The notes beneath the pieces were generated by a model. That model was not told the origin of the DNA. It saw only the letters and a program-made list of their open reading frames with translations, and did not search any database. Of a stretch of 27,245 nucleotides of DNA, positions 15,004 to 24,000 are shown piece after piece (position 1 is the stretch's first letter; every line of letters starts with the position of its first letter). This stretch comes from an uncultured Bacteroides sp. (lineage in GTDB: Bacteria; Bacteroidota; Bacteroidia; Bacteroidales; Bacteroidaceae), in assembly GCA_905198575.1 (NCBI GenBank), contig CAJKDC010000027.1:1-27245 (forward strand). Reading direction: 5' to 3'. The position numbers and the translations under genes are program-made.

Positions 15004-16083
15004 ATGAGAGGTATTAGTAGGTTTTTAGGGATAATGCTGTTGTTGGTAAATTTGGTGTTTGCTGGTTTGCTTGTTTTGTCGGGCTATAGTTCGTATATTC
15101 ATCCAGTATCGCATCCATATCTGGCAGCTACAGGATTGGCTTTCCCGTTTTTCTTAATTGTAAATGTAGCTTTCCTGTTGTTCTGGATAATGGTATATCG
15201 CAAATATGCGCTTTTATCATTGCTGGTTTTACTGGTATGCTATAAACCTATTCATATTTATTTTCCGCTGAATCAACCGAAAACGTCAGAAAAGGAGACA
15301 TTGAAGATATTGAGTTACAATACACTTTCGCTGGCAGGCCATGCACCTCATGCTGGTGAAAAGAAGAATCCGGTGTTGGAATATATTCTTGGCTGTAAAG
15401 CGGATATTGTGTGTCTGCAGGAAGTGCAAGGTGGTGGAGAATTATCTTTAAATCGCATAAAGAAAGTTTTGAAATATCCTTATTCACACTTTCAGAAATT
15501 AGATGGGGGTAACGGATTGGCTTGCTATTCACGTTTTCCGATTATTTCTGCAAAAAGGATTGATTATGAAAGTGATAATAACGGCTCGGTTCTTTATCTG
15601 ATAAAGATTGAAAACGATACGGTTGCTGTAATCAATAATCATTTGGAGTCGAACAAACTGACGATGGATGATAGAGAGCTTTATAGCGCTATGCTGAGAT
15701 CTCCTAAAAAGAGCGACTTGAAAGGAAGCTCTAAAATGTTGGGAGGTAAAATAACCGAAGCAGGAGTGATTCGTGCCCGTCAGGCTGATGTGATTACGAA
15801 AGTAGTTAAGGAGCAGTTGCAAAAAGAAAGAAGTCTGGTTGTGTGTGGAGACTTTAACGATTCACCTTTGGCTTATCCGCATCGGGTTATCGGAGATGGG
15901 CTTAATGATGCTTTTGTAGAAGCAGGAAGTGGAATCGGGGTTTCGTATAATCGGAATTATTTCTATTTCCGTATTGACCATATATTGGTAAGTAAGGACT
16001 GGACAGTTACTGAGTGTGTAGTAGACCGTTCTACGAAAGCTTCTGATCACTATCCGGTGTGGTGTTGTATGTATAAAAAGTAA
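15004..16083 (+). CDS. Membrane-anchored endonuclease/exonuclease/phosphatase family protein
   Basis: This 359-residue protein has three N-terminal hydrophobic segments (about residues 8-28, 36-62 and 65-80) followed by a complete EEP-fold domain. Its metal and active-site blocks are visible: ILSYNTLSL, DIVCLQEVQG with the metal-binding Glu, NNHLES, VCGDFNDSP, RIDHILVS and SDHYP. The domain could act on a phosphodiester or phospholipid headgroup; the substrate is not readable. The frame continues upstream into the rhomboid gene, but ATG at 15004, preceded by AAGG and 5 bases after the previous stop, is the likely start. It is third in the rhomboid operon. Confidence 0.88.
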   Translation: MRGISRFLGIMLLLVNLVFAGLLVLSGYSSYIHPVSHPYLAATGLAFPFFLIVNVAFLLFWIMVYRKYALLSLLVLLVCYKPIHIYFPLNQPKTSEKETLKILSYNTLSLAGHAPHAGEKKNPVLEYILGCKADIVCLQEVQGGGELSLNRIKKVLKYPYSHFQKLDGGNGLACYSRFPIISAKRIDYESDNNGSVLYLIKIENDTVAVINNHLESNKLTMDDRELYSAMLRSPKKSDLKGSSKMLGGKITEAGVIRARQADVITKVVKEQLQKERSLVVCGDFNDSPLAYPHRVIGDGLNDAFVEAGSGIGVSYNRNYFYFRIDHILVSKDWTVTECVVDRSTKASDHYPVWCCMYKK

Positions 16084-16100
16084 TTTATTTATAGGTAAAT

Positions 16101-18194
16101 ATGAAAAAGATAGTAACAACATTAATTATGGGATGTATGTTAGGTGCTTGTGGTCAGCAAAAGGCAACGACCGATAATCCTTTTTTGACTGAGTTTAATA
16201 CTCCTTATGGAACTCCTCCTTTCGATAAGATTAAGGTGGAACATTATGAACCTGCTTTTCTGGCGGGTATTGAACAGCAGAATAAGGAAATAAAAGCTAT
16301 TGTAGAAAATACAGCAGAGCCTACTTTTGAGAATACAATTGTGGCACTGGATAACAGTGGTGAGATCCTGGCCCGTGTAAGCGGTGTGTTTTTTGCACTT
16401 ACCGAAGCAGATACAAATGATGAGCTGGCTGCACTGGAAGCAAAGATTGCTCCGATGCTGTCTGAGCACAGTGATAACATTTATCTGAACCAGGACTTGT
16501 ATAAGCGTGTGGCTGCTTTGCACGACCAGGAGAAAGCTGGTGAGTTGGAGCTTACTACCGAACAGCACTATTTACTGGATAAATATTATAAAGGATTTGT
16601 ACGCTCGGGAGCTGCTTTGGATATGGAAAAGCAAAATAAGTTGCGCGAAATCAATAAACAGCTTTCTTCACTGACAATTACATTCAGTAACCATGTCTTG
16701 GCTGAAAACAATGCCTTTAAGCTTGTTGTAGATAAGGAAGAAGATTTGGCTGGTATGCCCGATTGGTTGAAAGCATCGGCTGCAGATGAAGCTAAGGCTG
16801 CTGGAATGGATGGAAAATGGCTCTTTACATTACAGGCTTCTAGCCGTTTGCCGTTGTTGCAGTATGCTGAAAATCGCAGTTTGCGTGAGAAAATGTACAA
16901 AGCTTACATTTCAATGGGCAATAACAACGATGCAAATGATAATAAAGAGGTCCTGAAGCAAGTTTTGACATTGCGTCTGGAAAAAGCGAAACTGTTAGGC
17001 TTTGATTGTTATTCTAACTTTGTTCTGGACGACTGCATGGCGAAAGACTCAAAGACAGTAATGGACTTCCTGCACAATTTGTGGGGATATTCAATCAAGA
17101 ACGCGAAGTCGGAAGCTGCTGAACTGCAGAAGCTGATGGATAAAGAAGGTAAAGGCGAAAAACTGGAAGGATGGGACTGGTGGTTCTATGCTGAAAAATT
17201 GCGTCAGGAGAAATACAATCTGAATGAGGAAGAAATCAAACCTTATTTTAGTCTGGAAGATGTACGTAGCGGTTTATATTATGTCGTTAATAAGTTGTAT
17301 GGAATCAACCTGACTCCGATTACTGATGTAACTGTATATAATCCAGATGTAACTGTTTATAAAGTTACAGATGCCGATGGCTCTTTCCTTGGTATATTCT
17401 ATGCAGATTATTTCCCACGCGCTAGCAAGCGTAGCGGAGCATGGATGAGCAACTTCCGTGAACAGCAAGGTGAAGTTCGTCCTCTTATATATAATGTAGC
17501 AAGCTTTACTAAGCCTGTGGGTGATATGCCATCTTTGCTTACAATCGATGAAGCTCGTACGATGTTCCATGAGTTTGGTCATGCTTTGCATGGAATGTTG
17601 ACCAAATGTAATTATAAAGGTGTATCAGGTACAGCCGTGGCACAAGACTTTGTGGAACTTCCTTCACAAATTATGGAACATTGGGCAGTAGAGCCGGAAG
17701 TTTTGAAGGTATATGCAAAACACTATAAGACTCGTGAGCCAATTTCAGACGAATTGATTGCAAAAATAGAAAATCAGGCTTTGTTTAATCAGGGATTTAT
17801 GACAACTGAACTGTTAGCTGCAGCATTGCTTGATATGGAAATGCATAACCTGACTAGTACAGAAGGTTTGGATATTGCTGCATTCGAAAAGAAAGTAACC
17901 GATGAGCTGGGACTGATACCACAGATTGCTCCGCGTTACCGTTCTACCTATTTTAATCATATTATGGGCGGTTATGCTGCTGGTTACTATAGCTATTTGT
18001 GGGCAGAAGTACTGGATACAGATGCTTTCGAAGCCTTTAAAGAAAACGGATTGTTCGATCAGAAAACAGCCGGACTTTTCCGTGCCAATGTTCTGGAAAA
18101 GGGTGGTTCTGAAGACCCGATGACACTGTATAAAAATTTCAGAGGACAGGAACCAAGTATTGAACCTCTTCTGAAAGGCCGTGGACTGAAATAA
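16101..18194 (+). CDS. dcp: M3 family peptidyl-dipeptidase, lipoprotein
   Basis: This 697-residue zinc metallopeptidase of the thimet/Dcp family removes dipeptides from the C-terminus of oligopeptides. The zinc site is MFHEFGHALHG, with HEFGH at residues 490-494 and the third ligand in the following helix near FVELPSQIMEHW. The N-terminus (MKKIVTTLIMGCMLGACGQQ) has a lipobox LGAC, so the mature enzyme should be lipid-anchored in the cell envelope, unlike cytoplasmic E. coli Dcp. It follows the EEP gene by 17 bases and is followed by a terminator, making it the last gene of the rhomboid operon. Confidence 0.93.
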   Translation: MKKIVTTLIMGCMLGACGQQKATTDNPFLTEFNTPYGTPPFDKIKVEHYEPAFLAGIEQQNKEIKAIVENTAEPTFENTIVALDNSGEILARVSGVFFALTEADTNDELAALEAKIAPMLSEHSDNIYLNQDLYKRVAALHDQEKAGELELTTEQHYLLDKYYKGFVRSGAALDMEKQNKLREINKQLSSLTITFSNHVLAENNAFKLVVDKEEDLAGMPDWLKASAADEAKAAGMDGKWLFTLQASSRLPLLQYAENRSLREKMYKAYISMGNNNDANDNKEVLKQVLTLRLEKAKLLGFDCYSNFVLDDCMAKDSKTVMDFLHNLWGYSIKNAKSEAAELQKLMDKEGKGEKLEGWDWWFYAEKLRQEKYNLNEEEIKPYFSLEDVRSGLYYVVNKLYGINLTPITDVTVYNPDVTVYKVTDADGSFLGIFYADYFPRASKRSGAWMSNFREQQGEVRPLIYNVASFTKPVGDMPSLLTIDEARTMFHEFGHALHGMLTKCNYKGVSGTAVAQDFVELPSQIMEHWAVEPEVLKVYAKHYKTREPISDELIAKIENQALFNQGFMTTELLAAALLDMEMHNLTSTEGLDIAAFEKKVTDELGLIPQIAPRYRSTYFNHIMGGYAAGYYSYLWAEVLDTDAFEAFKENGLFDQKTAGLFRANVLEKGGSEDPMTLYKNFRGQEPSIEPLLKGRGLK

Positions 18195-18223
18195 TTTTTT
18201 TGAATCAACAAAATCACATAAAG

Positions 18224-18255
18224 GGCTGCAAAATATAGATTTGCAGCCTTTTTTT
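18224..18255 (+). terminator. Rho-independent terminator of the rhomboid-dcp operon
   Basis: GGCTGCAAA (18224-18232) pairs with TTTGCAGCC (18240-18248) and is followed by seven T. Confidence 0.88.
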
Positions 18256-18310
18256 ATGTGTAAAGCGTTAAATATTTCGCAACCATCCTAGATGTAAGTG
18301 AAAAAAAAAC

Positions 18311-18318
18311 TATATTTG
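18311..18318 (+). promoter_or_regulatory. -7 element for secDF
   Basis: TATATTTG matches TAnnTTTG and lies 63 bases before the secDF ATG, giving an AT-rich leader. No clear -33 is seen. Confidence 0.5.
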
Positions 18319-18381
18319 CAACCTTGTATAAATACATGATATTTTAAGAATAAATAATAAATTAAATAAATTAAAAGTAAC

Positions 18382-21354
18382 ATGCAAAACAAAGGATTCG
18401 TAAAGGTTTTGGCTGTATTACTGACCCTTGTGTGTTTGTTCTATCTTTCTTTCTCTTTTGTGACCCGTTATCACATGGATAAGGCGGCACAGGATCCAAG
18501 AGGAGCGGCACACTATCTTGACTCAGTGCAAAATGAGAAAGTATGGTTGGGCAGCTATACGCTGAAACAGTGTCGTGAAATGGAAATCGGTCTGGGTCTG
18601 GACCTGAAAGGTGGTATGAACGTTATTCTGGAAGTATCTGTACCAGATGTGGTAAAGACGCTTGCTGATAACAAGACTGATGAGGCTTTTAACAAGGCTA
18701 TAGCTCAGGCCGCTAAAGAACAGGTGACCAGTCAGGAAGATTTCATTACGCTTTTTGTAAGAGCTTATAAGAAAGAGGCTCCTCAAGGTAAACTGGCTGA
18801 ACTGTTTGCAACACAGCAGCTGAAGGATAAGGTAAATACTCGCAGCACAGATGCCGAAGTAGAAAAAGTTCTTCGTGAAGAGGTTAAAGCTGCTGTAGAC
18901 AATTCATATAATGTACTTCGTACACGTATCGACCGTTTTGGTGTAGCTCAGCCTAATATCCAGACTTTGGAAGGAAGCATGGGCCGTATCATGGTAGAAT
19001 TGCCAGGTATCAAAGAACCGGAACGTGTAAGAAAATTGCTTCAGGGTTCTGCTAACCTTGAATTTTGGGAAACATTCGAAGCTAAAGAAATCGTTCCTTT
19101 CTTGATTTCTGCTGATCAGAAAGCTGCTTCATTGCTGGCTATGGAAGAAAAAACAGATACAGTTGTTGCACAGACAGAAACTGCTAATACTGTTTCTGCA
19201 AAGGATAGCTTGACTGCTGCTTTGAAAGGCGAACAGGTTGCTGAGTCTACCGACATGGAACAGTTGAAGAAACAGCATCCGCTGGCTGCTGTTCTGCAGA
19301 TGAACCAGAGTGGAGTTGGCGCTATTGTTGGTTATGCAGACTATAAAGATACTGCTTCTGTAAACAATATTTTGGCTATGCCTGAAATTAAGAAGATGAT
19401 GCCTCGTGACCTGAAACTGATGTGGGGTGTGAAAGCATCTGACTTTGATAAGACAGGCCGTATCTTTGAATTGTATGCTATCAAATCTACAGAGCGTAAC
19501 GGACGTGCTCCATTGGAAGGTGATGTTATTACCGATGCCAAGGATGAATACGACCAGTTCAACAAGCCTTGCGTAAGTATGTCGATGAACACTGAAGGTG
19601 CTCGTCGTTGGGCTGTACTTACCAAACAGAACATCGGAAAAGAAATCGCTATCGTATTGGATGGTTATGTATACAGTGCTCCACGTGTAAATGGTGAAAT
19701 TACTGGAGGTAACTCTCAGATTACAGGTAACTTTACTCCGGAGTTGACAAAAGACTTGGCTAACGTACTGAAGTCAGGTAAAATGCCTGCTCCTGCCCGT
19801 ATCGTTCAGGAAGATATCGTAGGACCGTCACTGGGTCAGGAATCTATCAATCAGGGAATCATGTCTTTCATTGTAGCTCTGATTATTTTGATGACTTACA
19901 TGTGTGCTATGTACGGTTTCATTTCGGGTATGATTGCTAACATGGCTTTGTTCATCAACTTCTTCTTTACATTAGGTATTCTTACTTCATTCCAGGCTGC
20001 GCTGACTATGTCTGGTATTGCGGGTATGGTACTTTCACTGGGTATGGCAGTGGATGCTAACGTATTGATTTACGAACGTACAAAAGAAGAGCTTCGTGCA
20101 GGCAAGGGAACTAAGCAAGCTTTGTCTGAAGGTTATGCAAATGCTTTCTCTGCTATCTTCGACTCTAACTTGACTTCTATCATTACAGGTATTATTCTGT
20201 TCTACTTTGGTACAGGTCCTATTCGTGGTTTTGCTACGACATTGATTATCGGTATCCTCTGCTCATTCTTTACAGCCGTGTTCCTGACTCGTCTGGTTTA
20301 CGAACACTATATGGGTAAAGATAAGTGGTTGAATCTTACATTCACTACAGGTATTTCTAAGAATCTGATGCAGAATGTACACTATAACTTTATGGGCAAG
20401 ATTAAACGTTCGTTCACTATTTGGGGAACAATCATTGTAATCTGTCTGATTTCGTTTGTTGTACGTGGCTTGTCTCAGAGTATCGACTTTACTGGTGGAC
20501 GTAACTTTGTAGTTCAGTTCGAACAGAAAGTAGCTCCTGAAACTGTACGTAGCCTGCTCCAGCCAAAAGTGGGCGATGCAAACGTACAAGCTATTGCTTT
20601 GGGTACTGACGGTAAGACTGTACGTGTGACAACCAACTATCGTATTGAAGAAAACTCTTCTACTATCGATTCTGAAATTGAAGAATTCCTGTACGATGCA
20701 CTGAAAGAAGGAAACTTGCTGGGTGAAGGTACTACATTGGAAATCTTTATCGACCGCGATAACCGTGCCGGAGGTTCTATCATCAGTTCACAGAAAGTAG
20801 GTCCAAGTATTGCTGACGATATCAAGACATCAGCTATCTGGTCAGTTGTATTTGCATTGATTGCTATCGGTCTTTATATTTTGATTCGTTTCCGTAATAT
20901 TGCATTCAGTATCGGTGCAACTGTTGCGTTGGCTGTAGATACAGTACTGATTATCGGTGCTTACTCTCTGTGTCATGGCTGGATGCCATTCTCTTTGGAA
21001 ATTGACCAGACCTTCATTGGTGCAATCCTGACAGCAATTGGTTACTCAATCAACGATAAGGTGGTAATCTTCGACCGTGTGCGTGAGTTCTTTGGTTTAT
21101 ACATCAAGCGCGACCGTGCACAGCTGTTCAACGATTCATTGAATACAACATTGTGCCGTACCATCAATACTTCATTGAGTACATTGATTGTGTTGCTCTG
21201 TATCTTCTTCCTGGGAGGTGACAGTATCCGTAGCTTTGCATTTGCAATGATTCTGGGTGTGGTAATTGGTACACTTTCTTCATTGTTTATTGCAGCTCCG
21301 GTTGCTTATCTGACAATGGGTAACAAAATGCCTGAACAAGATGCTAAAGCTTAA
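18382..21354 (+). CDS. secDF: Protein translocase subunit SecDF (fused SecD and SecF)
   Basis: This 990-residue inner-membrane protein uses the proton gradient to pull proteins out of the SecYEG channel. The SecD half has an N-terminal membrane helix, the DLKGG motif (residues 74-78), a large periplasmic domain containing RTRIDRFGV, and a membrane part with AVDANVLIYERTKEEL (Asp558). The SecF half begins near residue 655 and carries DFTGGRNFVVQF and GYSINDKVVIFDRVRE (Asp892). Both conserved membrane aspartates needed for proton use are present. A low-complexity stretch, about residues 255-305, rich in Ala, Thr, Glu and Gln, interrupts the periplasmic domain. It is a single-gene unit with a terminator. 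Confidence 0.96.
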   Translation: MQNKGFVKVLAVLLTLVCLFYLSFSFVTRYHMDKAAQDPRGAAHYLDSVQNEKVWLGSYTLKQCREMEIGLGLDLKGGMNVILEVSVPDVVKTLADNKTDEAFNKAIAQAAKEQVTSQEDFITLFVRAYKKEAPQGKLAELFATQQLKDKVNTRSTDAEVEKVLREEVKAAVDNSYNVLRTRIDRFGVAQPNIQTLEGSMGRIMVELPGIKEPERVRKLLQGSANLEFWETFEAKEIVPFLISADQKAASLLAMEEKTDTVVAQTETANTVSAKDSLTAALKGEQVAESTDMEQLKKQHPLAAVLQMNQSGVGAIVGYADYKDTASVNNILAMPEIKKMMPRDLKLMWGVKASDFDKTGRIFELYAIKSTERNGRAPLEGDVITDAKDEYDQFNKPCVSMSMNTEGARRWAVLTKQNIGKEIAIVLDGYVYSAPRVNGEITGGNSQITGNFTPELTKDLANVLKSGKMPAPARIVQEDIVGPSLGQESINQGIMSFIVALIILMTYMCAMYGFISGMIANMALFINFFFTLGILTSFQAALTMSGIAGMVLSLGMAVDANVLIYERTKEELRAGKGTKQALSEGYANAFSAIFDSNLTSIITGIILFYFGTGPIRGFATTLIIGILCSFFTAVFLTRLVYEHYMGKDKWLNLTFTTGISKNLMQNVHYNFMGKIKRSFTIWGTIIVICLISFVVRGLSQSIDFTGGRNFVVQFEQKVAPETVRSLLQPKVGDANVQAIALGTDGKTVRVTTNYRIEENSSTIDSEIEEFLYDALKEGNLLGEGTTLEIFIDRDNRAGGSIISSQKVGPSIADDIKTSAIWSVVFALIAIGLYILIRFRNIAFSIGATVALAVDTVLIIGAYSLCHGWMPFSLEIDQTFIGAILTAIGYSINDKVVIFDRVREFFGLYIKRDRAQLFNDSLNTTLCRTINTSLSTLIVLLCIFFLGGDSIRSFAFAMILGVVIGTLSSLFIAAPVAYLTMGNKMPEQDAKA

Positions 21355-21380
21355 ATATATCTGATGATATACTACAAAAA

Positions 21381-21417
21381 ATGCCGTTTCTGGAAATTCC
21401 AGAGGCGGCATTTTTTT
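21381..21417 (+). terminator. Rho-independent terminator of secDF
   Basis: ATGCCG pairs with CGGCAT and the inner TTTCTGG with CCAGAGG (two wobble pairs), followed by a run of seven T. Confidence 0.88.
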
Positions 21418-21458
21418 GTGGATGTTTTTTTAAAAGAACTCGTAGGGTGGTAAAAAAA

Positions 21459-21487
21459 TACCTTGCCAATTGGACGTTGGCAAGGTA
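21459..21487 (-). terminator. Rho-independent terminator of the threonine dehydrogenase gene
   Basis: TACCTTGCCAA (21459-21469) pairs with TTGGCAAGGTA (21477-21487). On the minus strand it is followed by seven T, 33 bases after the gene's stop. Confidence 0.85.
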
Positions 21488-21519
21488 ATATTATAAGTAA
21501 TTGTTCGGATATGCTATAA

Positions 21520-22476
21520 TTATTTTCCGAAGCGTTCCTTCAGTTTAGCCAGCATATCGCGTGTCATGCTGTCAAGGTCGTATTCCGGTTTCCATCCCCA
21601 TTCCTCACGGGCACAAGTATCATCCAAAGAGTTAGGCCAAGAATCAGCAATAGCCTGACGGAGTGGGTCTACCTGATATTCCATTTCGAAAGAAGGAATG
21701 TATTCTTTAATCTTCTGGTAAATCATTTCCGGTTCGAAACTCATAGAAGCAATGTTGAAGGAGTTGCGATGTACGAATTTAGATGGGTCTGCTTCCATAA
21801 TTTCTACACAGGCACGCAGAGCATCCGGCATGTACATCATATCCATATAAGTTCCTTTGCCGATAGGGCAGATGAATTTTTCTCCTTTAGCCGCAGAGTA
21901 GTAGATATCTACAGCGTAATCGGTTGTACCTCCTCCCGGAGGAGTAACGTAAGAAATCAATCCAGGGAATCGTACAGAACGGGTGTCTACACCAAAACGT
22001 GTAAAGTAGTAGTCGCTGAGCAATTCTCCAGAAACCTTAGTCACACCATACATGGTGCGAGGACGCTGGATAGTGTCTTGAGGAGTTTTGTCGGCTGGAG
22101 TACCAGGACCGAAAGAACCGATTGAGCTAGGTGTAAATACAGCACAGTTCTTTTCGCGAGCAACTTCCAGTACATTGAAAAGTCCGCCCAAGCCGATTTT
22201 CCATGCCAATTGAGGTTTGGCTTCGGCAACAGCTGATAAAAGGGCAGCCAAGTTATAAATAGTATCTACATGGTACTGGCTGGCAACATCAGCAATCTGT
22301 TGTGCATTCGTGATGTCGACGATGGCAGATGGACCAGATTCTTTCAAAATCCCTTTAGGTTCTGCACCTGGGATATAACCTGCCACTACATTGCCATCTT
22401 TATAAATTTCTCTTAATTTCATTGTGAGTTCTGAGCCAATCTGGCCCGTAGAACCGATGATCAGGATATTTTTCAT
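21520..22476 (-). CDS. tdh: NAD-dependent L-threonine 3-dehydrogenase, epimerase (short-chain) type
   Basis: This 318-residue enzyme of the extended short-chain dehydrogenase family oxidises L-threonine to 2-amino-3-ketobutyrate. The NAD-binding turn is IIGSTGQIGSEL (Gly8, Gly11, Gly14). The catalytic Tyr-x3-Lys is MYGVTK (Tyr143, Lys147), preceded by TPSSIGSFGP with the active-site serine/threonine region. On fold alone it could be a sugar epimerase, but its divergent neighbour is the ligase that uses its product, which makes threonine dehydrogenase the best call. The frame extends to 22506, but a consensus promoter element covers that point, so MKNILIIG at 22476 is the start. Confidence 0.9.
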   Translation of the reverse strand: MKNILIIGSTGQIGSELTMKLREIYKDGNVVAGYIPGAEPKGILKESGPSAIVDITNAQQIADVASQYHVDTIYNLAALLSAVAEAKPQLAWKIGLGGLFNVLEVAREKNCAVFTPSSIGSFGPGTPADKTPQDTIQRPRTMYGVTKVSGELLSDYYFTRFGVDTRSVRFPGLISYVTPPGGGTTDYAVDIYYSAAKGEKFICPIGKGTYMDMMYMPDALRACVEIMEADPSKFVHRNSFNIASMSFEPEMIYQKIKEYIPSFEMEYQVDPLRQAIADSWPNSLDDTCAREEWGWKPEYDLDSMTRDMLAKLKERFGK

Positions 22477-22503
22477 CAGAAAAGATATTAATGTTTTCGA
22501 GTA

Positions 22504-22511
22504 CAAAGATA
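22504..22511 (-). promoter_or_regulatory. -7 element for tdh
   Basis: The minus strand reads TATCTTTG, a full TAnnTTTG match 28 bases before the chosen start codon. Confidence 0.6.
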
Positions 22512-22564
22512 CGCATTAAAATGTTTTTTTAGGGGAAAAGCCTCTATTATTCAGGAAAAAATGT

Positions 22565-22572
22565 GACCTTTG
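22565..22572 (+). promoter_or_regulatory. Possible -7 element for kbl
   Basis: GACCTTTG keeps the TTTG half of the element but not the leading TA, and lies 27 bases before the kbl ATG. It is a weak match, supported mainly by position. Confidence 0.3.
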
Positions 22573-22598
22573 CGTATAGAACCTTAAAATAAGAAATC

Positions 22599-23789
22599 AT
22601 GTACGGAAAATTTAAAGAATTCCTGACTCAGGAATTGGCAAACATTGAGGCTGCAGGACTTTACAAAAAAGAACGAATTATAACTACTCCGCAGCGCGCA
22701 GATATTCAGGTGAACGCCGGTGAGCATGTTTTAAACTTTTGTGCAAACAATTATCTGGGACTCTCGGATAACAAACGCCTGATTGAGGCTGCAAAATCTG
22801 CTATGGATACACACGGCTACGGTATGTCTTCTGTTCGTTTTATTTGTGGAACTCAAGACCTTCACAAACAATTGGAAGCTGCTATTTCTGATTACTTCAA
22901 GACAGAAGATACTATTCTGTATGCAGCTTGTTTCGATGCCAACGGTGGTGTGTTCGAACCTTTGTTCACAGATGAAGATGCCATCATTTCGGATGCCTTG
23001 AATCATGCGTCAATTATTGATGGTGTGCGTTTGTGTAAGGCTAAACGCTATCGCTATGCCAATGCAGATATGGCCGAACTGGAACGTTGTCTGCAGGAAG
23101 CACAGGCTCAGCGTCACCGCATTATCGTAACAGATGGTGTATTTTCAATGGACGGTAACGTAGCTCCAATCGACAAAATCTGTGATTTGGCTGAAAAATA
23201 CGATGCATTGGTTATGGTAGACGAATCTCACTCTGCCGGTGTAGTAGGTGCTACAGGTCATGGTGTTGCAGAACAGTTTAACGCATATGGCCGTATTGAT
23301 ATCTTTACAGGTACACTGGGTAAAGCATTTGGTGGTGCTATGGGTGGTTTTACTACTGGTAAGAAAGAAATCATCGATATGCTGCGTCAGCGCTCACGTC
23401 CATATTTGTTCTCTAACTCTGTAGCTCCGGCTATTGTAGGTGCAAGTTTGGAAATGTTCAAGATTCTGAAGGAAAGCAATGCTTTGCATGACAAGCTGAT
23501 GGAAAATGTAACTTATTTCCGTGAAAAGATGTTGGCTGCAGGCTTTGACATTAAACCGACTCAGAGTGCCATTTGTGCAGTGATGTTGTACGATGCCAAA
23601 CTGTCGCAGGATTTTGCTGCAAAAATGCAGGAAGAAGGTATTTATGTAACAGGTTTCTATTATCCGGTAGTACCGAAAGGTCAGGCACGTATCCGTGTTC
23701 AGTTGTCTGCAGGACACGAACGTGAACATTTGGACAAGGCTATTGCTGCCTTTATTAAAGTAGGAAAAGAACTGAATGTGATAAAATAA
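22599..23789 (+). CDS. kbl: 2-amino-3-ketobutyrate CoA ligase (glycine C-acetyltransferase)
   Basis: This 396-residue PLP enzyme of the alpha-oxoamine synthase family splits 2-amino-3-ketobutyrate with CoA into glycine and acetyl-CoA. The length matches E. coli Kbl. Visible motifs are NFCANNYLGLSD near the N-terminus, VRFICGTQDLHKQLE, MVDESHSAGVVG with the PLP-ring aspartate and histidine, and TGTLGKAFGGAMGG with the Schiff-base Lys242. Relatives such as serine palmitoyltransferase or BioF share the fold. The divergent threonine dehydrogenase and the overall similarity favour Kbl. Confidence 0.94.
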   Translation: MYGKFKEFLTQELANIEAAGLYKKERIITTPQRADIQVNAGEHVLNFCANNYLGLSDNKRLIEAAKSAMDTHGYGMSSVRFICGTQDLHKQLEAAISDYFKTEDTILYAACFDANGGVFEPLFTDEDAIISDALNHASIIDGVRLCKAKRYRYANADMAELERCLQEAQAQRHRIIVTDGVFSMDGNVAPIDKICDLAEKYDALVMVDESHSAGVVGATGHGVAEQFNAYGRIDIFTGTLGKAFGGAMGGFTTGKKEIIDMLRQRSRPYLFSNSVAPAIVGASLEMFKILKESNALHDKLMENVTYFREKMLAAGFDIKPTQSAICAVMLYDAKLSQDFAAKMQEEGIYVTGFYYPVVPKGQARIRVQLSAGHEREHLDKAIAAFIKVGKELNVIK

Positions 23790-23820
23790 GAGATTATAGT
23801 GACTTCCGGTACGTTTTGAG

Positions 23821-23851
23821 CGTTTCATAAATGAGATGAACGTTTGTTATT
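23821..23851 (+). terminator. Possible weak terminator of kbl
   Basis: CGTTTCAT and ATGAACG can pair with one bulged T around a 7-base loop, followed by TTTGTTATT. It is short and AT-rich, so this is tentative. Confidence 0.25.
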
Positions 23852-23953
23852 GGTTTAATAAAGACTGGTCATTTCTGTCCGACAAGTTAGTCATTGAAAT
23901 GATATGATAATAAGACAGCAATAAACTTACCGGAGCCTAATGAAGTTCAGTGA

Positions 23954-24000
23954 GGTACAAAAAAAGCGTCAAGGTTGAATCTTGGCGCTTTTTTTGTACC
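23954..24000 (-). terminator. Terminator of the tRNA-Arg gene, within a 20-base-pair inverted repeat
   Basis: Arms at 23954-23973 and 23981-24000 pair along all 20 positions, with one wobble pair, around a 7-base loop. The core GCGCCAAG with CTTGACGC followed by seven T reads as a terminator on the minus strand, directly after the tRNA. The outer arm covers the last four positions of the tRNA gene. The mirrored A and T runs let it end plus-strand transcription from kbl too. Confidence 0.8.

Noticed and set aside
23805..23934. TCCGGTA at 23805 and TACCGGA at 23928 as a distant inverted repeat
   Set aside because: Seven bases of matching over more than 100 bases of separation is expected by chance, and no structure connects them.
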